Below are positions 18,301 to 27,496 of a DNA stretch of 49,132 nucleotides, one piece after another. Position 1 is the first letter of the stretch. The number at the start of each line of letters is the position of its first letter. The notes below the pieces were generated by a model. That model saw only the letters and a program-made list of their open reading frames with translations. It searched no databases and was not told the origin of the DNA. The position numbers and the translations under genes are program-made. Source of the stretch: Actinomycetes bacterium (GTDB lineage: Bacteria; Actinomycetota; Acidimicrobiia; Acidimicrobiales; JAKAOS01); the NCBI GenBank assembly GCA_021791675.1, contig JAJYWE010000017.1, positions 1 through 49,132 of the forward strand. Reading direction: 5' to 3'.

Positions 18301-19528
18301 CAACGTCGGCCTCCCACAGGACCTCCGCGAGCGGCACGACGAAGTCGAAGTCGAGCCAGAAGGCTGCGTGGGCGACCGAGCTCGCCCCGATGCCGAGCTC
18401 CCGCCCGAGCGGCTCCCCGGCGAGGCGCTCCACCTCGAGGGTGTAGCCGGGTTGGAGGAGCCCACCACCCCGGAACTGGCTGACCGTCGTCTCGACCAGG
18501 ACGACGGCCTGGTAACACGCCCCCGACTGGACGTTCGCGTCCCTGAACTGCTTCAAGAGGAGCACGGGGAGGGTCTCGGCGGCGAGCTGGGCGAAGAAGC
18601 GCAGATCTGCGAGCCACTCGGACTCCTCGGTATCCCCCTCCCCGAGACCGGCCCCGCCCATGGCACCGGCCTCGCCCATGGCACCGGCCCCGCCCGGCGT
18701 TCCGACCGCACCCGACGCGGTCGTGCGCCTGTCGGGCGGCACGTGTCGAGCTGCCCTGCGACGGGCGAGGTCGACTCGGCTGAATGCGGTGCCAGCGTCG
18801 CTCCAGTCGGATCGGAGCTCGGCAACGGGCCCTGGGTGCGTGACGGTCAGGAGCCGGTGGTTCGCCACTCGCGAGGTCGGGGAGAAAGTGCGCAGGGTCG
18901 GTGTCTCAATCGAGAGCCGCGCCGGGGCCGCGCCGCGCCGGGGGACTTGGATCCTGCCGAGCTGTTTCGGGAAGCCGTAGACCTCACGGCCACCGGCCAT
19001 GGCGATCGCGGAGTCCACGAACATGTAGGGGATCGCCCACGCAGCCTGGCCCGTTCGCTCCTCGAAGACGGGGAACCAGATCGCTGCCTCGCGCTCCTCG
19101 CAGGTCCCGAGGTGCTGGTCGAGGAGCTCGGTGGAGCCCATGGTCGGGATGTCGACGAAGTTCACTAGGACGTCGGAGGAGGCCGCCCGCCAGTGCAGCG
19201 CATTGCCGCTCGGCCGGTTGAAGAGCCGCTCGCAGTAGGCGTCGAGCAGCTTCCTCGACGCGGGGATCGCGAAGCCGTAGAGCCGGGCGTCGAGCGCGTC
19301 GGCCGGATGGCGGTTCACGAGCTCGCCACCGTGCTCGACGTAACGGGGGAGCCGGCCGGTGTCCGGGGTCGCGGAGGGCGGGAGGTGGAGGACGGGCTCC
19401 GCCGGGCGGGACTCGGCCGTGCCTGGCCTCGTCGAGACGCCGTTCCTTCGAGCGCGCGTCGTCGGGCTGTGCGGCCCCGAGCTCGACCGCCCCGTTCCGG
19501 TGCTCTGCCGCCGGCCGCCGGCGCTCAC
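18290..19528 (-). CDS. Acetoacetate-decarboxylase-like protein
   Basis: AMAGGREVYGFPKQLGRI; C-terminal region typical of the ADC-like superfamily; GTGA overlap with the upstream gene. Confidence 0.72.
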   Translation of the reverse strand: MSAGGRRQSTGTGRSSSGPHSPTTRARRNGVSTRPGTAESRPAEPVLHLPPSATPDTGRLPRYVEHGGELVNRHPADALDARLYGFAIPASRKLLDAYCERLFNRPSGNALHWRAASSDVLVNFVDIPTMGSTELLDQHLGTCEEREAAIWFPVFEERTGQAAWAIPYMFVDSAIAMAGGREVYGFPKQLGRIQVPRRGAAPARLSIETPTLRTFSPTSRVANHRLLTVTHPGPVAELRSDWSDAGTAFSRVDLARRRAARHVPPDRRTTASGAVGTPGGAGAMGEAGAMGGAGLGEGDTEESEWLADLRFFAQLAAETLPVLLLKQFRDANVQSGACYQAVVLVETTVSQFRGGGLLQPGYTLEVERLAGEPLGRELGIGASSVAHAAFWLDFDFVVPLAEVLWEADVGGR

Positions 19529-22500
19529 CGTCTCGCCAGCCCGGTTCCGGCTGCCGCGCCGGCTTTCGCTCCCGCTCCGCTCGGGGGATCCGCACTGGAC
19601 CCGCTCCCGGTGTCGCGACCCGCTCGCTCCTGCAGGAGCTGGCGAGCCTCGACGAGCGCGGGCTCCGGGTCCGTTCCGCTCGGGTCGAGCGTTCGCGCGA
19701 GCTCCGCGAGGGCCGCCAGGTCGGCGGCGCGCTCGTGCTCGTCTCGGGCGGTGCCGGCGAGCCCCGTTCGTGCACGGAGCTCGACCCCGCGGGCGCCGCG
19801 ATCGCGCGCGACGGTGACGGCCCGCTCGAAGGCCCGACGCGCCTCGGGATCGCCGGGTCGGCGCATCTCGAGCAGATGCCCCCGAACCCGCTCGATCTCG
19901 GCGTTCAGGTAGTGCTCCCCGAGGTCACCTGCGAGCGACTCGGCCTGGTCGACCGCGGCGAGGCCCGCGTCGACGCGCCCCGCGCGCTCGCAGGCGAGTG
20001 CGAGGCCGAGCGAGAACATGACGAGTCCCGCTGAGGCTCCCGCCGAGCGCCATGCGACGACGCAGAACTCGATCGCGCCGATCGCATCCTCGCTCCCCAT
20101 CTGGCCCTCGGCGATCTTCTGGTGGGCGAGGCCCGCTCCGAGCCAGCTCGAGAACCCGAACTGGGTCGAGATCTCGACGGCGCGGACGGCGTGGGCGGCC
20201 GCGGCCGACGGATCGCCGGTCAGCTGGCAGTGCTCGGCGGCCCAGGCGTGGGCGTAGGCGCGGGTGAAGTGGGCTCCCGGTCCAGTGAGGGCTTCCGCCG
20301 CCTCGATCGCGGTCGCGAGTGCGTGGCGCGCGCCGGCGAAGTCCCCGAGCTGCCATGCGACAGCTGCCAGGTTGACGGTGGCGCCGATGCCGGGATGGTG
20401 GGGGAGGATGCGGACCGGGCCTTCCCACGAGCGACCCAGCTCGAGCAACGGTCGCGCCTCTTCGGGCCTGCCGAGTCGCCAGAGCTGGTAGCCGAGCACC
20501 CCCGCCGCCGCCTGCTCGGCCGCGGGGTCCCCCGAGGCCCGCGCACGGGTGAGCAGCTCCTCCGCGAGCGGGAGCGATGTCACTGCGTCGCCGACGACGT
20601 GGTAGTAGGACCAGAGCCCGAAGAGGCTCGAGAGCTCGATCCCGACGTCACGGTTGGCGGCGAGCTCGCGGAGCCGTCCGTAGGCCTCGCCCACCTCGGG
20701 TGCCGCATAACCGGACGTCGCGAGCAGGCTGGCCGCGACCCCGGCGAGCGCCGCCAACTCCAGCTCGTCCCGGGTGTTCCCGAGCTCGTCGAGGTGTTCG
20801 AGGACGAGCCGGAAGGAGCGCAGCGCCTCTGGGTGCGCGGAGAGCGACGCGTGACGGGTTCCGGCCTGGATCCACAGCCGTGCGGCGGCGTCGAGCTCGC
20901 CCCCCAGCGCGTGGTGGTGCGCCAGCTCCTCCACGTACTCGTCGAGCGAGGTGGCGTAGCGCGACCGCAGCTCGGTCGCGATCCGGCGGTGCAGCTTGCG
21001 GCGGTCCGCCAGGAGCTGCACCTCGTACGCGGCCCTTGCGAGCAACCCGTGTGAGAACTCGACGTCGCTCCCCCTCCGACCGCGCCGGACGATGCCCGCT
21101 GCCTCGAGGTGGTCGAGCTGGCGTCGCACCTCCTGCTCGCCGATGCCGGTGAGGCTTGCGAAGAGGGAGAGAGTGCCGGCCCGGCCGAGAACGGCGAGTG
21201 CCTGGATCAGCGCTCGCTCCTCGGGGAACGCGTCGAGGCGGGCCACGAGGAGGTCGGAGAGCGTCGGTAGGGTGGCGAGGGACGAGTCCTCGTCGCCGGC
21301 GTCCGAGCTGCCTCGCTCGGCGAAGAGCCGGGCGAGCTCGCGTGCGTAGAGCGGCACGCCCTCGCTGCGCCTGACCACGAGGGCTCGGCGCTGCCGGTCG
21401 AGCCGCCCACTGGCGGCCTCGTCGACGAGGCGGTCGGCTTCTTCCTCGGTAAGGGGCGAGAGCTCGAGCACGATGTCCGGCCGCCCGGGGAGGCTCTCCG
21501 GGTTCCCGCGGGAGGTGACCAGGAGGAGGTACGGCGAACCGGCACCCTGACCGCTGCCAACCCGCCGGAGGAGATCGAGGCTGGTGGGGTCTGCCCACTG
21601 GACGTCCTCCACCAGGAGGACCAGCGGCTGGGTCTTGGCGAGGCGGTCGATCCAGGTCGAGAGCAAGGTGAGGACTCGCTCGCGTGCTTGCTCCGCCGCC
21701 AGGTCCGGTGCGTGAGCACCCGGTGGGAGCGGGACCGAGCAGACCTGTGCGAGGAGGAAGAGGTCTCCCTCGTCCACGAGCTCCACCGCCGCGAGCGCCT
21801 CGGCGATCCGCTGCAAGGCCGCACCCCCGGGACCGAGCCGCTGGTCGATCGGACCTGTCGGGCTGCCCACGGTGGGGACGAGCAGCGAGAGCAGGAGTCG
21901 GACGACCGGATAGAGCGGGGTGTTCGTGTGGAGGGCGGAGCAGCGCATCGGGAGGATCCGCGCACCGTCGGCGGTGGCGCGCTCGACGACCTGGCGGGCG
22001 AGGAGCGACTTCCCGATCCCCGGCTCGCCGACGATCGCGGCGTAGGTGCGGGCTCTCCGGGACGCGGCCCATGCCGCTTCGAGGCGGCCGAGCTCCTCCC
22101 GGCGACCGACGAGCGCCAGGTCCGTCGCCCCCCCGGGGTCGGTGTCCGCCCGGACTGCATCGACCCGGAAGAGCTCGACGGGTCGGGGGATGCCCTTCAG
22201 CTCGTGGGGGCCGAGCGACTCGGCGACCACCCGGTCGCGCACCAGGGCATAGGTGTCGGCACTCACGACGACGTTCCCGTCCCCCGCGGCCGCCTGGACC
22301 CGTGCCGCCAGGTTCGGTGCCTCGCCGAAGATGCGGCCTGGCTTGACGAGCGTGCCGTCGCCCACGTCGTCGATCACCGTGAGCCCGGTGTGGATGCCGA
22401 CGCGGGCGTCGAGCATGGGCACGGGCGCGTCCGGCGGAACCGGCAACGCCTGCACCGCCTCGATGATCTCGAGTCCGGCCAACACCGCCCGGAGCCCGTC

Positions 22501-22905
22501 GTCCTCGTGGGCTCGGGGGTAGCCGAAGTACGCCAGGATGCCGTCACCGTGGAATTCGGCGGGGAACCCGTCCAGCTCCCGGATGACGCGCGAGCTGGTG
22601 TCGTGGTAGGCGTGGAGGATCTCGCGCCACTCCTCCGGGTCGATCGCGCTCGCGATCGTGGTCGAGCCCGCCAGGTCGCAGAAGAGGAGCGTGAGCCGTC
22701 GCCGGGTGCCCGAGCTCGCCGAGGCCGCCGCCAGGCTCGAGCGTGCGCGGGAGAGCGCCTCGATCACCGCGGGGTTGTCCGGTTCGATCGCCGCGGCAGC
22801 TTCCGAGAGCGCAGTGGCCGCGGACCAGTCTCCTCGTGCGGCTGCCTCGTCCGCCGAGCGGAGGAGCTGGTCGACCGCCACGCGCCGGCTGTCGACGAAG
22901 CTCAC
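19525..22905 (-). CDS. Class III nucleotide cyclase domain plus AAA ATPase plus TPR-like signalling protein
   Basis: RRLTLLFCDLAGSTTIASAIDPEEW, FHGDGILAYFGYPRAHEDD, FGEAPNLAARVQ; Walker A GEPGIGKSLLARQ; long helical C-terminus. Confidence 0.87.
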   Translation of the reverse strand: MSFVDSRRVAVDQLLRSADEAAARGDWSAATALSEAAAAIEPDNPAVIEALSRARSSLAAASASSGTRRRLTLLFCDLAGSTTIASAIDPEEWREILHAYHDTSSRVIRELDGFPAEFHGDGILAYFGYPRAHEDDGLRAVLAGLEIIEAVQALPVPPDAPVPMLDARVGIHTGLTVIDDVGDGTLVKPGRIFGEAPNLAARVQAAAGDGNVVVSADTYALVRDRVVAESLGPHELKGIPRPVELFRVDAVRADTDPGGATDLALVGRREELGRLEAAWAASRRARTYAAIVGEPGIGKSLLARQVVERATADGARILPMRCSALHTNTPLYPVVRLLLSLLVPTVGSPTGPIDQRLGPGGAALQRIAEALAAVELVDEGDLFLLAQVCSVPLPPGAHAPDLAAEQARERVLTLLSTWIDRLAKTQPLVLLVEDVQWADPTSLDLLRRVGSGQGAGSPYLLLVTSRGNPESLPGRPDIVLELSPLTEEEADRLVDEAASGRLDRQRRALVVRRSEGVPLYARELARLFAERGSSDAGDEDSSLATLPTLSDLLVARLDAFPEERALIQALAVLGRAGTLSLFASLTGIGEQEVRRQLDHLEAAGIVRRGRRGSDVEFSHGLLARAAYEVQLLADRRKLHRRIATELRSRYATSLDEYVEELAHHHALGGELDAAARLWIQAGTRHASLSAHPEALRSFRLVLEHLDELGNTRDELELAALAGVAASLLATSGYAAPEVGEAYGRLRELAANRDVGIELSSLFGLWSYYHVVGDAVTSLPLAEELLTRARASGDPAAEQAAAGVLGYQLWRLGRPEEARPLLELGRSWEGPVRILPHHPGIGATVNLAAVAWQLGDFAGARHALATAIEAAEALTGPGAHFTRAYAHAWAAEHCQLTGDPSAAAAHAVRAVEISTQFGFSSWLGAGLAHQKIAEGQMGSEDAIGAIEFCVVAWRSAGASAGLVMFSLGLALACERAGRVDAGLAAVDQAESLAGDLGEHYLNAEIERVRGHLLEMRRPGDPEARRAFERAVTVARDRGARGVELRARTGLAGTARDEHERAADLAALAELARTLDPSGTDPEPALVEARQLLQERAGRDTGSGSSADPPSGAGAKAGAAAGTGLARR

Positions 22906-23649
22906 GGGCGTCGCTCCTCGCCTCCGGTAGTCCGGGCTCCCCAGCCCTCCCGGGACGGGTCGACCCCATGTCGAGCGGCCACCCCGTCGCGGCCACGGCC
23001 CCGCAGACCCCCGCTGAGAGGCGCGGCGCGCTGGCCAGACTCGTCAAGCCTCCTCACGCCTCTCCCTTCCCGTACGGCCCCTCCGGCCGTCGGTCTCGCG
23101 CCGCAGCGGGTCGCAGGCCTCGCCAGGCCGCAATCCCCTCCCGAATGGTAGCGGAACACCCCCCGAGGGAGCCACTGTCGTCCTGGAGGGCCGGGGCGCT
23201 CGTGCCACCGACACCGGCAAGCCTGCGTGTCGGCACGTGTCGCCCCAGCCAGGTGAGCACACGCTGGAAACGGACCAGAGCGGGTGTGCGGTGACCGCTT
23301 GGCGGCTCGACCCACCCGCCGTCGGATTTGCACCGGACGCGTGACAGTTGTGACTCCTCCACCGAACTGACTGGCCCTTCCTCGCCGCGCTCATCGGTCG
23401 AGTCGGCCATTCGCTGCCCCACGGGGAGCCCCTCGCGATGCGCCCGGGGTCGCTGCAGGGTGCCCGTGGCTTTGCGACTCAGTACGCTGCTCGTCGTGGC
23501 GGGGAGTGCGGCGCGGCCCATGCCGGAGTGGAGGTGCGGCGCACCTCGCCTTCCCGACATGGACGGAGTTCCCGCACACGTCAAGATCGAACGATGGCTG
23601 ACCGAGAGGGCGTGGATCGTCGAGGGCGAACGGGCCAGTGATCTGACCG

Positions 23650-24707
23650 GGGTCGACAACGGAGCAGCGTTCGACGCGACGGAACGTCACGGTGTTCGGC
23701 CAGACGTCCTTCGGCAAGCTCTTGATCAGCGGTCGCGACGCCGAGGAGGTGCCGCAGCGGCCCCGCGCGGCGGACGTGGGGGTCGAGCCGGGGCGTGTCG
23801 TCTACACGGGAATGCTGGACCAGCGGGGTGGCTACGAGGCCGACGTGACCGTCACGCGTCTCAGCCGTCAGGAGTACCTCCTCGTCACCAGCTCGGCCTC
23901 GGCCAAGCGGGATCGGGACTGGATCACTCGACGTGCCGAGCTCGGTCAGCACGTGGCCGTTGCCGATGTCACGTCCGGATCGGCGGTCTTCGGGGTGATG
24001 GGACCGAACTCGCCCCGGCTCCTGGCGAAGGTGTCGCGGGCTGAGCTGCCCAACGCCACCGTTCCCCTCGGCACCAGCCGGGAGATCGAGCTGGGCTACG
24101 CGACCGTGCATGCCACGCGGGTGACCTATGTCGGCGAGCTCGGGTGGGAGCTCTGCGTTCCGAGCGAGTTCGCCGTCGGGGTGTGCGACCTGCTGCTGAA
24201 CGCCGGTCGAGAGCTCGGCCTGTCGCAAGGGGTTGCCATGCCATCAACTCGCCCCGCCTCGACAAGGGGTAACGGGCATTCGGGTCTGACATCACACCTG
24301 ACGACAACCCCGTTGACGCCGGCCTGCTCTTCGCTGCAAGCTCGCGAGCAACGTGGCATTCCTCGGCCGAGAGCGTGCTCTCGAGGCACGATCGGCGGGT
24401 GTCCAGCGGAGGATGGTCTCCTTCGCCCTCGGCGTTCGTCCTCGGCGACCCGGACGTCATGATGTAGAGAGGCGCTCCCGTGCTGCGCGCCGGCGAGACG
24501 GTGAGCCAGGTCGCCTCGGTGGCCTGGAGCGACACCCTGGACGCGTGCGTGCGGTTGGCCTACCTCCGGCGGCCGGACGGCGACGTGGTCACGAGCGAGG
24601 ACCCCGGGCACGGTCGCCACGAGATCAGCACTGGTGGCACGATCCGACCGGCCTCGATCTCTCTCCGCGCGCCGTACGACCCGAGCGGCGCGTGCGTCCG
24701 GGGCTGA
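23650..24707 (+). pseudogene. Decayed GcvT-domain (aminomethyltransferase / dimethylglycine-dehydrogenase C-terminal type) gene
   Basis: TVFGQTSFGKLLISGRDAEEV..., VTYVGELGWELCVPSEFA, then RLDKG*RAFGSDITPDD, VAFLGRERALEARSAGVQRRMVSFAL, DVM*RGAPVLRAG, QVASVAWSDTLDACVRLAYLRRPDGDVVTSEDPGHGRHEISTGGT across several frames. Confidence 0.8.
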
Positions 24708-24718
24708 ACCGGGGCCCG

Positions 24719-24897
24719 CTCCAGGTCGCACCGAGGACGCTGGCCCCGGCCGGCACGCTGCTCCCCGGCGTTCCGGCCACCGCGGCTGCGGAGTAGCCGG
24801 CGCCGGAGACGGCGTTGCCGTCCACCGGGTCGATCAGCCACGCCGGCCCCATGGTCGGGAGGACGGGCGCCTCCAGATCGGCGCCCCCGAGCGCCCC
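24719..24897 (-). pseudogene. Amidase C-terminal gene fragment, homologous to 40666-40861
   Basis: Minus strand APVLPTMGPAWLIDPVDGNAVSGAGYSAAAVAGTPGSSVPAG versus ALVLPTMGPAWLIDPVNGNAVSGAGYSAAAVAGTPGISVPVG in the full amidase. Confidence 0.88.
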
Positions 24898-24916
24898 GTG
24901 GCCGCCCCGGTAGGAT

Positions 24917-25534
24917 GTGCCGGTGAGCTCGTCAGAACGCTCCGTCGGAGCCGAGGCGCGATCAGCTGGAGATCCGACGACCACCGTCGGCGCAGTGACC
25001 GGCTCGCCCCTCGCCGGGGCGGGTGAGGTCGAGCGGGCAGCGGTCGGCGGCCTCGCGCAGGTGCCGCTGACCGGGCGGGACGGGTGGCTGGGGGGCCACG
25101 GGATCCGGCTGGCCCTGGCGGCCCTACAGGGTGCGATCGGCGTGAGCTTGCTCCTGGTCGCAGGGGACGTCCTCGTGCGGACCGTGGCCACCTTCTTCGA
25201 GACCCCGGGTGGCTATCCAGCGTCCCTCATCAGCGCGCTGGACGGGATCCTGGTCGTGATCATCTTGGTGGACATCCTGCACACCGTGCTCGCGCACTTC
25301 AGGGACAACTACTTCCCCGTGCGCCCCTTCCTGGTCATCGGCATCCTCGCTGCGATTCGGGACATCCTCTCGGCATCCGCGCGCCTCGAGCTCACCGGGA
25401 GCGAGAGCGCTCAGAGCTTCCATCAGTCCATCGTCCAACTCGGGGTGAGCGTCGGGGTCGTGCTCGCGCTCCTCGTCGGGCTCCTGCTGCTCAACCGGTC
25501 CGGCCCTCCGGGCGAGGACGGTCTCTCGGTCTGA
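24917..25534 (+). CDS. PsiE-like (phosphate-starvation-inducible) membrane protein
   Basis: ILVVIILVDILHTVLAHFRDNYFPVRPFLVIGILAAIRDIL and four TM segments. Confidence 0.72.
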   Translation: MPVSSSERSVGAEARSAGDPTTTVGAVTGSPLAGAGEVERAAVGGLAQVPLTGRDGWLGGHGIRLALAALQGAIGVSLLLVAGDVLVRTVATFFETPGGYPASLISALDGILVVIILVDILHTVLAHFRDNYFPVRPFLVIGILAAIRDILSASARLELTGSESAQSFHQSIVQLGVSVGVVLALLVGLLLLNRSGPPGEDGLSV

Positions 25535-25715
25535 GGCCCCTGCTCCGGGCAGCGGCGCCCGTCTCCTCCCTGGCTCGGCTCGCAGTCGCTTGCCCCGCCG
25601 GCGGGGGGGCGCTAAGGTGCGCCACACTTCGAGCGGTCGGAGTGTCTGGCGTGGACCTGGGTGGCAGGAGGAGGCGGAGCGGTTCCCCGGGTCGCGACGT
25701 CGGAGAGGGGGGTGG

Positions 25716-26396
25716 ATGCCGAAGGCAGCTCGACTGGCCCTGGCGCTCGGGATCTTCGTCGTGGCCGTGGCGCTGGCAGTGATCGGGGCGATGGCCTACC
25801 TGCGGTCGAACCCCCCGAACGTCGACTACGCGGCAGGTCATCAGAGCGGCCAGCCCGTGCACCTGACGATCCAGACGGTTGGGCAGATCGGCTTCGGCGC
25901 CCACCCGAGCTGGGTGAGCTACCTGGCACTGGCGCCGGACGGGCGCTGGGTCCACTCCACCCTCTGGCAGCTCCCCGCGCACACCCTGGTGGATGTGACG
26001 GTGTACGAGTACGACACGGGGGGCCCGCTCCGGAACCAGGTCTTCGGGTCGGTGTCGGGCGTGATCGGAGATGACTACGTGCTGAACGGCAAGCCCGTTC
26101 GCCTGCTCGACTCCAACTCCGGGAACGGCGTCGCCCACACCTTCTCGGTCCCCGCGCTCGGCATCAACGTGCCGCTCTGGGGCGTGCCGTCGAGCGCGAA
26201 GAACATCTGCGCCCACGCGCCCTGCTCCTTCTCGAGCGTTCACAACGTCATCACGTTCAGCTTCCGGACCCCTGGCCCAGGGCAGTACCACTGGCAGTGC
26301 CTGATCCCCTGCGGCGCCGGGTTCTTGGACGGGAATGGTGGCCCGATGCAGTCGATCGGCTACATGGGAGGGTTCCTCAAGGTGGTGGACGCGTGA
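25716..26396 (+). CDS. Membrane-anchored cupredoxin-like protein
   Basis: N-terminal TM; HTFSVPALGINVPLWG and QYHWQCLIPCGAGFLDGNGGPM; GTGA overlap with coxB. Confidence 0.72.
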   Translation: MPKAARLALALGIFVVAVALAVIGAMAYLRSNPPNVDYAAGHQSGQPVHLTIQTVGQIGFGAHPSWVSYLALAPDGRWVHSTLWQLPAHTLVDVTVYEYDTGGPLRNQVFGSVSGVIGDDYVLNGKPVRLLDSNSGNGVAHTFSVPALGINVPLWGVPSSAKNICAHAPCSFSSVHNVITFSFRTPGPGQYHWQCLIPCGAGFLDGNGGPMQSIGYMGGFLKVVDA

Positions 26397-27382
26397 CGAG
26401 CGAGGAGACCGCCGACCGTATCGAGCGGCGGAGGGAGGGACTCTCGCACTGGAAGTGGTTGACCGGGGTGTGGTTGATCCTCACGGCGATCATCGAGCCG
26501 GTGATCTACTTCCTCATCTGGCCCCACCTTCCCCCAGGGAACATGACGTCGAGCGCCCGCGGCGCGCAGTTCGACATGATGGTGCTGACGATGATCGCCG
26601 CGCCCGTGATGGTCGCAGTCCTCGCCTACTTCGCCTACGCGCTCATCGTCTTCCGCCATCCGAAGGGCCGCCCCCTGGTGGACGGGCCGCCGCTGCGGGG
26701 CAACCTACGGGTCCAGACGGCCTGGATCACCATCACGAGCGCCATCGTGATGGGCGCCTTCGTCTTCGGGACCTACGAGCTCATCGTCCCGGCCGGGGCG
26801 GGGGGGGCGGAAGGCCCGAGCCCCATCTGGACCCCCGCCAGTCACACCGAGCTGCCCGTCCAGGTCATCGGTCAGCAGTGGATCTGGACCTACCGGTACC
26901 CGACCTTCGGCGGCTTCGAGACGACCCAGCTCATGCTCCCGAACAACACCGAGATCGCGTTCCACGTGACCTCGCTCGACGTCATCCACAGCTTCTGGGC
27001 GTACCAGCTGGGGGTGAAGGCGGACGCCAACCCCGGGGTCGACGACGTCGCTTTCACCCAGACCAACCAGCTCGGCCGCATCACCGTGCGCTGCTCGGAG
27101 CTCTGCGGGATCTGGCACGGGGCCATGTACGGCTACGGCGAGGTGGTCAGCCCGTCCGCCTTCGAGACCTGGGCCAAGGCGATGGAGCGCCGCCTCGCGC
27201 CGGCCACCAGGCTCCTGCCCCCCTTCGCGTGGACCTACACCCCGTCGGCAAACGGCGCGGGCGGGGGCTACTACCCCCAGACCGACCCCTACTACGACAA
27301 GACCCTGTACGACCAGGGCCGCTCCGGACCGGAGGGGAACCTCCCGGCGCTCCGAGTCGAGAAGTCACAACGTGTCGGCTGA
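26393..27382 (+). CDS. coxB: Cytochrome c oxidase subunit II
   Basis: GQQWIWTYRYP, CuA motif RCSELCGIWHGAMYG. Confidence 0.93.
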   Translation: MTSEETADRIERRREGLSHWKWLTGVWLILTAIIEPVIYFLIWPHLPPGNMTSSARGAQFDMMVLTMIAAPVMVAVLAYFAYALIVFRHPKGRPLVDGPPLRGNLRVQTAWITITSAIVMGAFVFGTYELIVPAGAGGAEGPSPIWTPASHTELPVQVIGQQWIWTYRYPTFGGFETTQLMLPNNTEIAFHVTSLDVIHSFWAYQLGVKADANPGVDDVAFTQTNQLGRITVRCSELCGIWHGAMYGYGEVVSPSAFETWAKAMERRLAPATRLLPPFAWTYTPSANGAGGGYYPQTDPYYDKTLYDQGRSGPEGNLPALRVEKSQRVG

Positions 27383-27496
27383 GCGCCCTCGACCCCTCGC
27401 ACTCCCGAGCACCATCCCCGTGATCGCCGCCGCCCGCGAGGGCGCCCCCGGCGACAGGCTCCGCCTCGCCACCGCCACGAGAAGGGACGGCGCAGC

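Noticed and set aside
16018-18483. 821-aa plus-strand ORF antisense to the flavoprotein gene
   Set aside because: Composition (Arg/Glu/Gly-rich, no motifs) is typical of a shadow ORF in high-GC DNA; the minus strand has a clear dinucleotide-binding fold.
18655-18710. Repeated ggcaccggcctcgcccat units inside the ADC-like gene
   Set aside because: In-frame low-complexity Gly/Ala/Met linker (GAVGTPGGAGAMGEAGAMGGAGLGEG); not a separate element.
12560-24500. Stop-codon reassignment (TAG read as Trp) suggested by two Trp-position TAGs
   Set aside because: Both are in truncated or multiply frameshifted genes, a third stop is TAA at a Tyr position, and TAG is used as a normal terminator elsewhere in the window.
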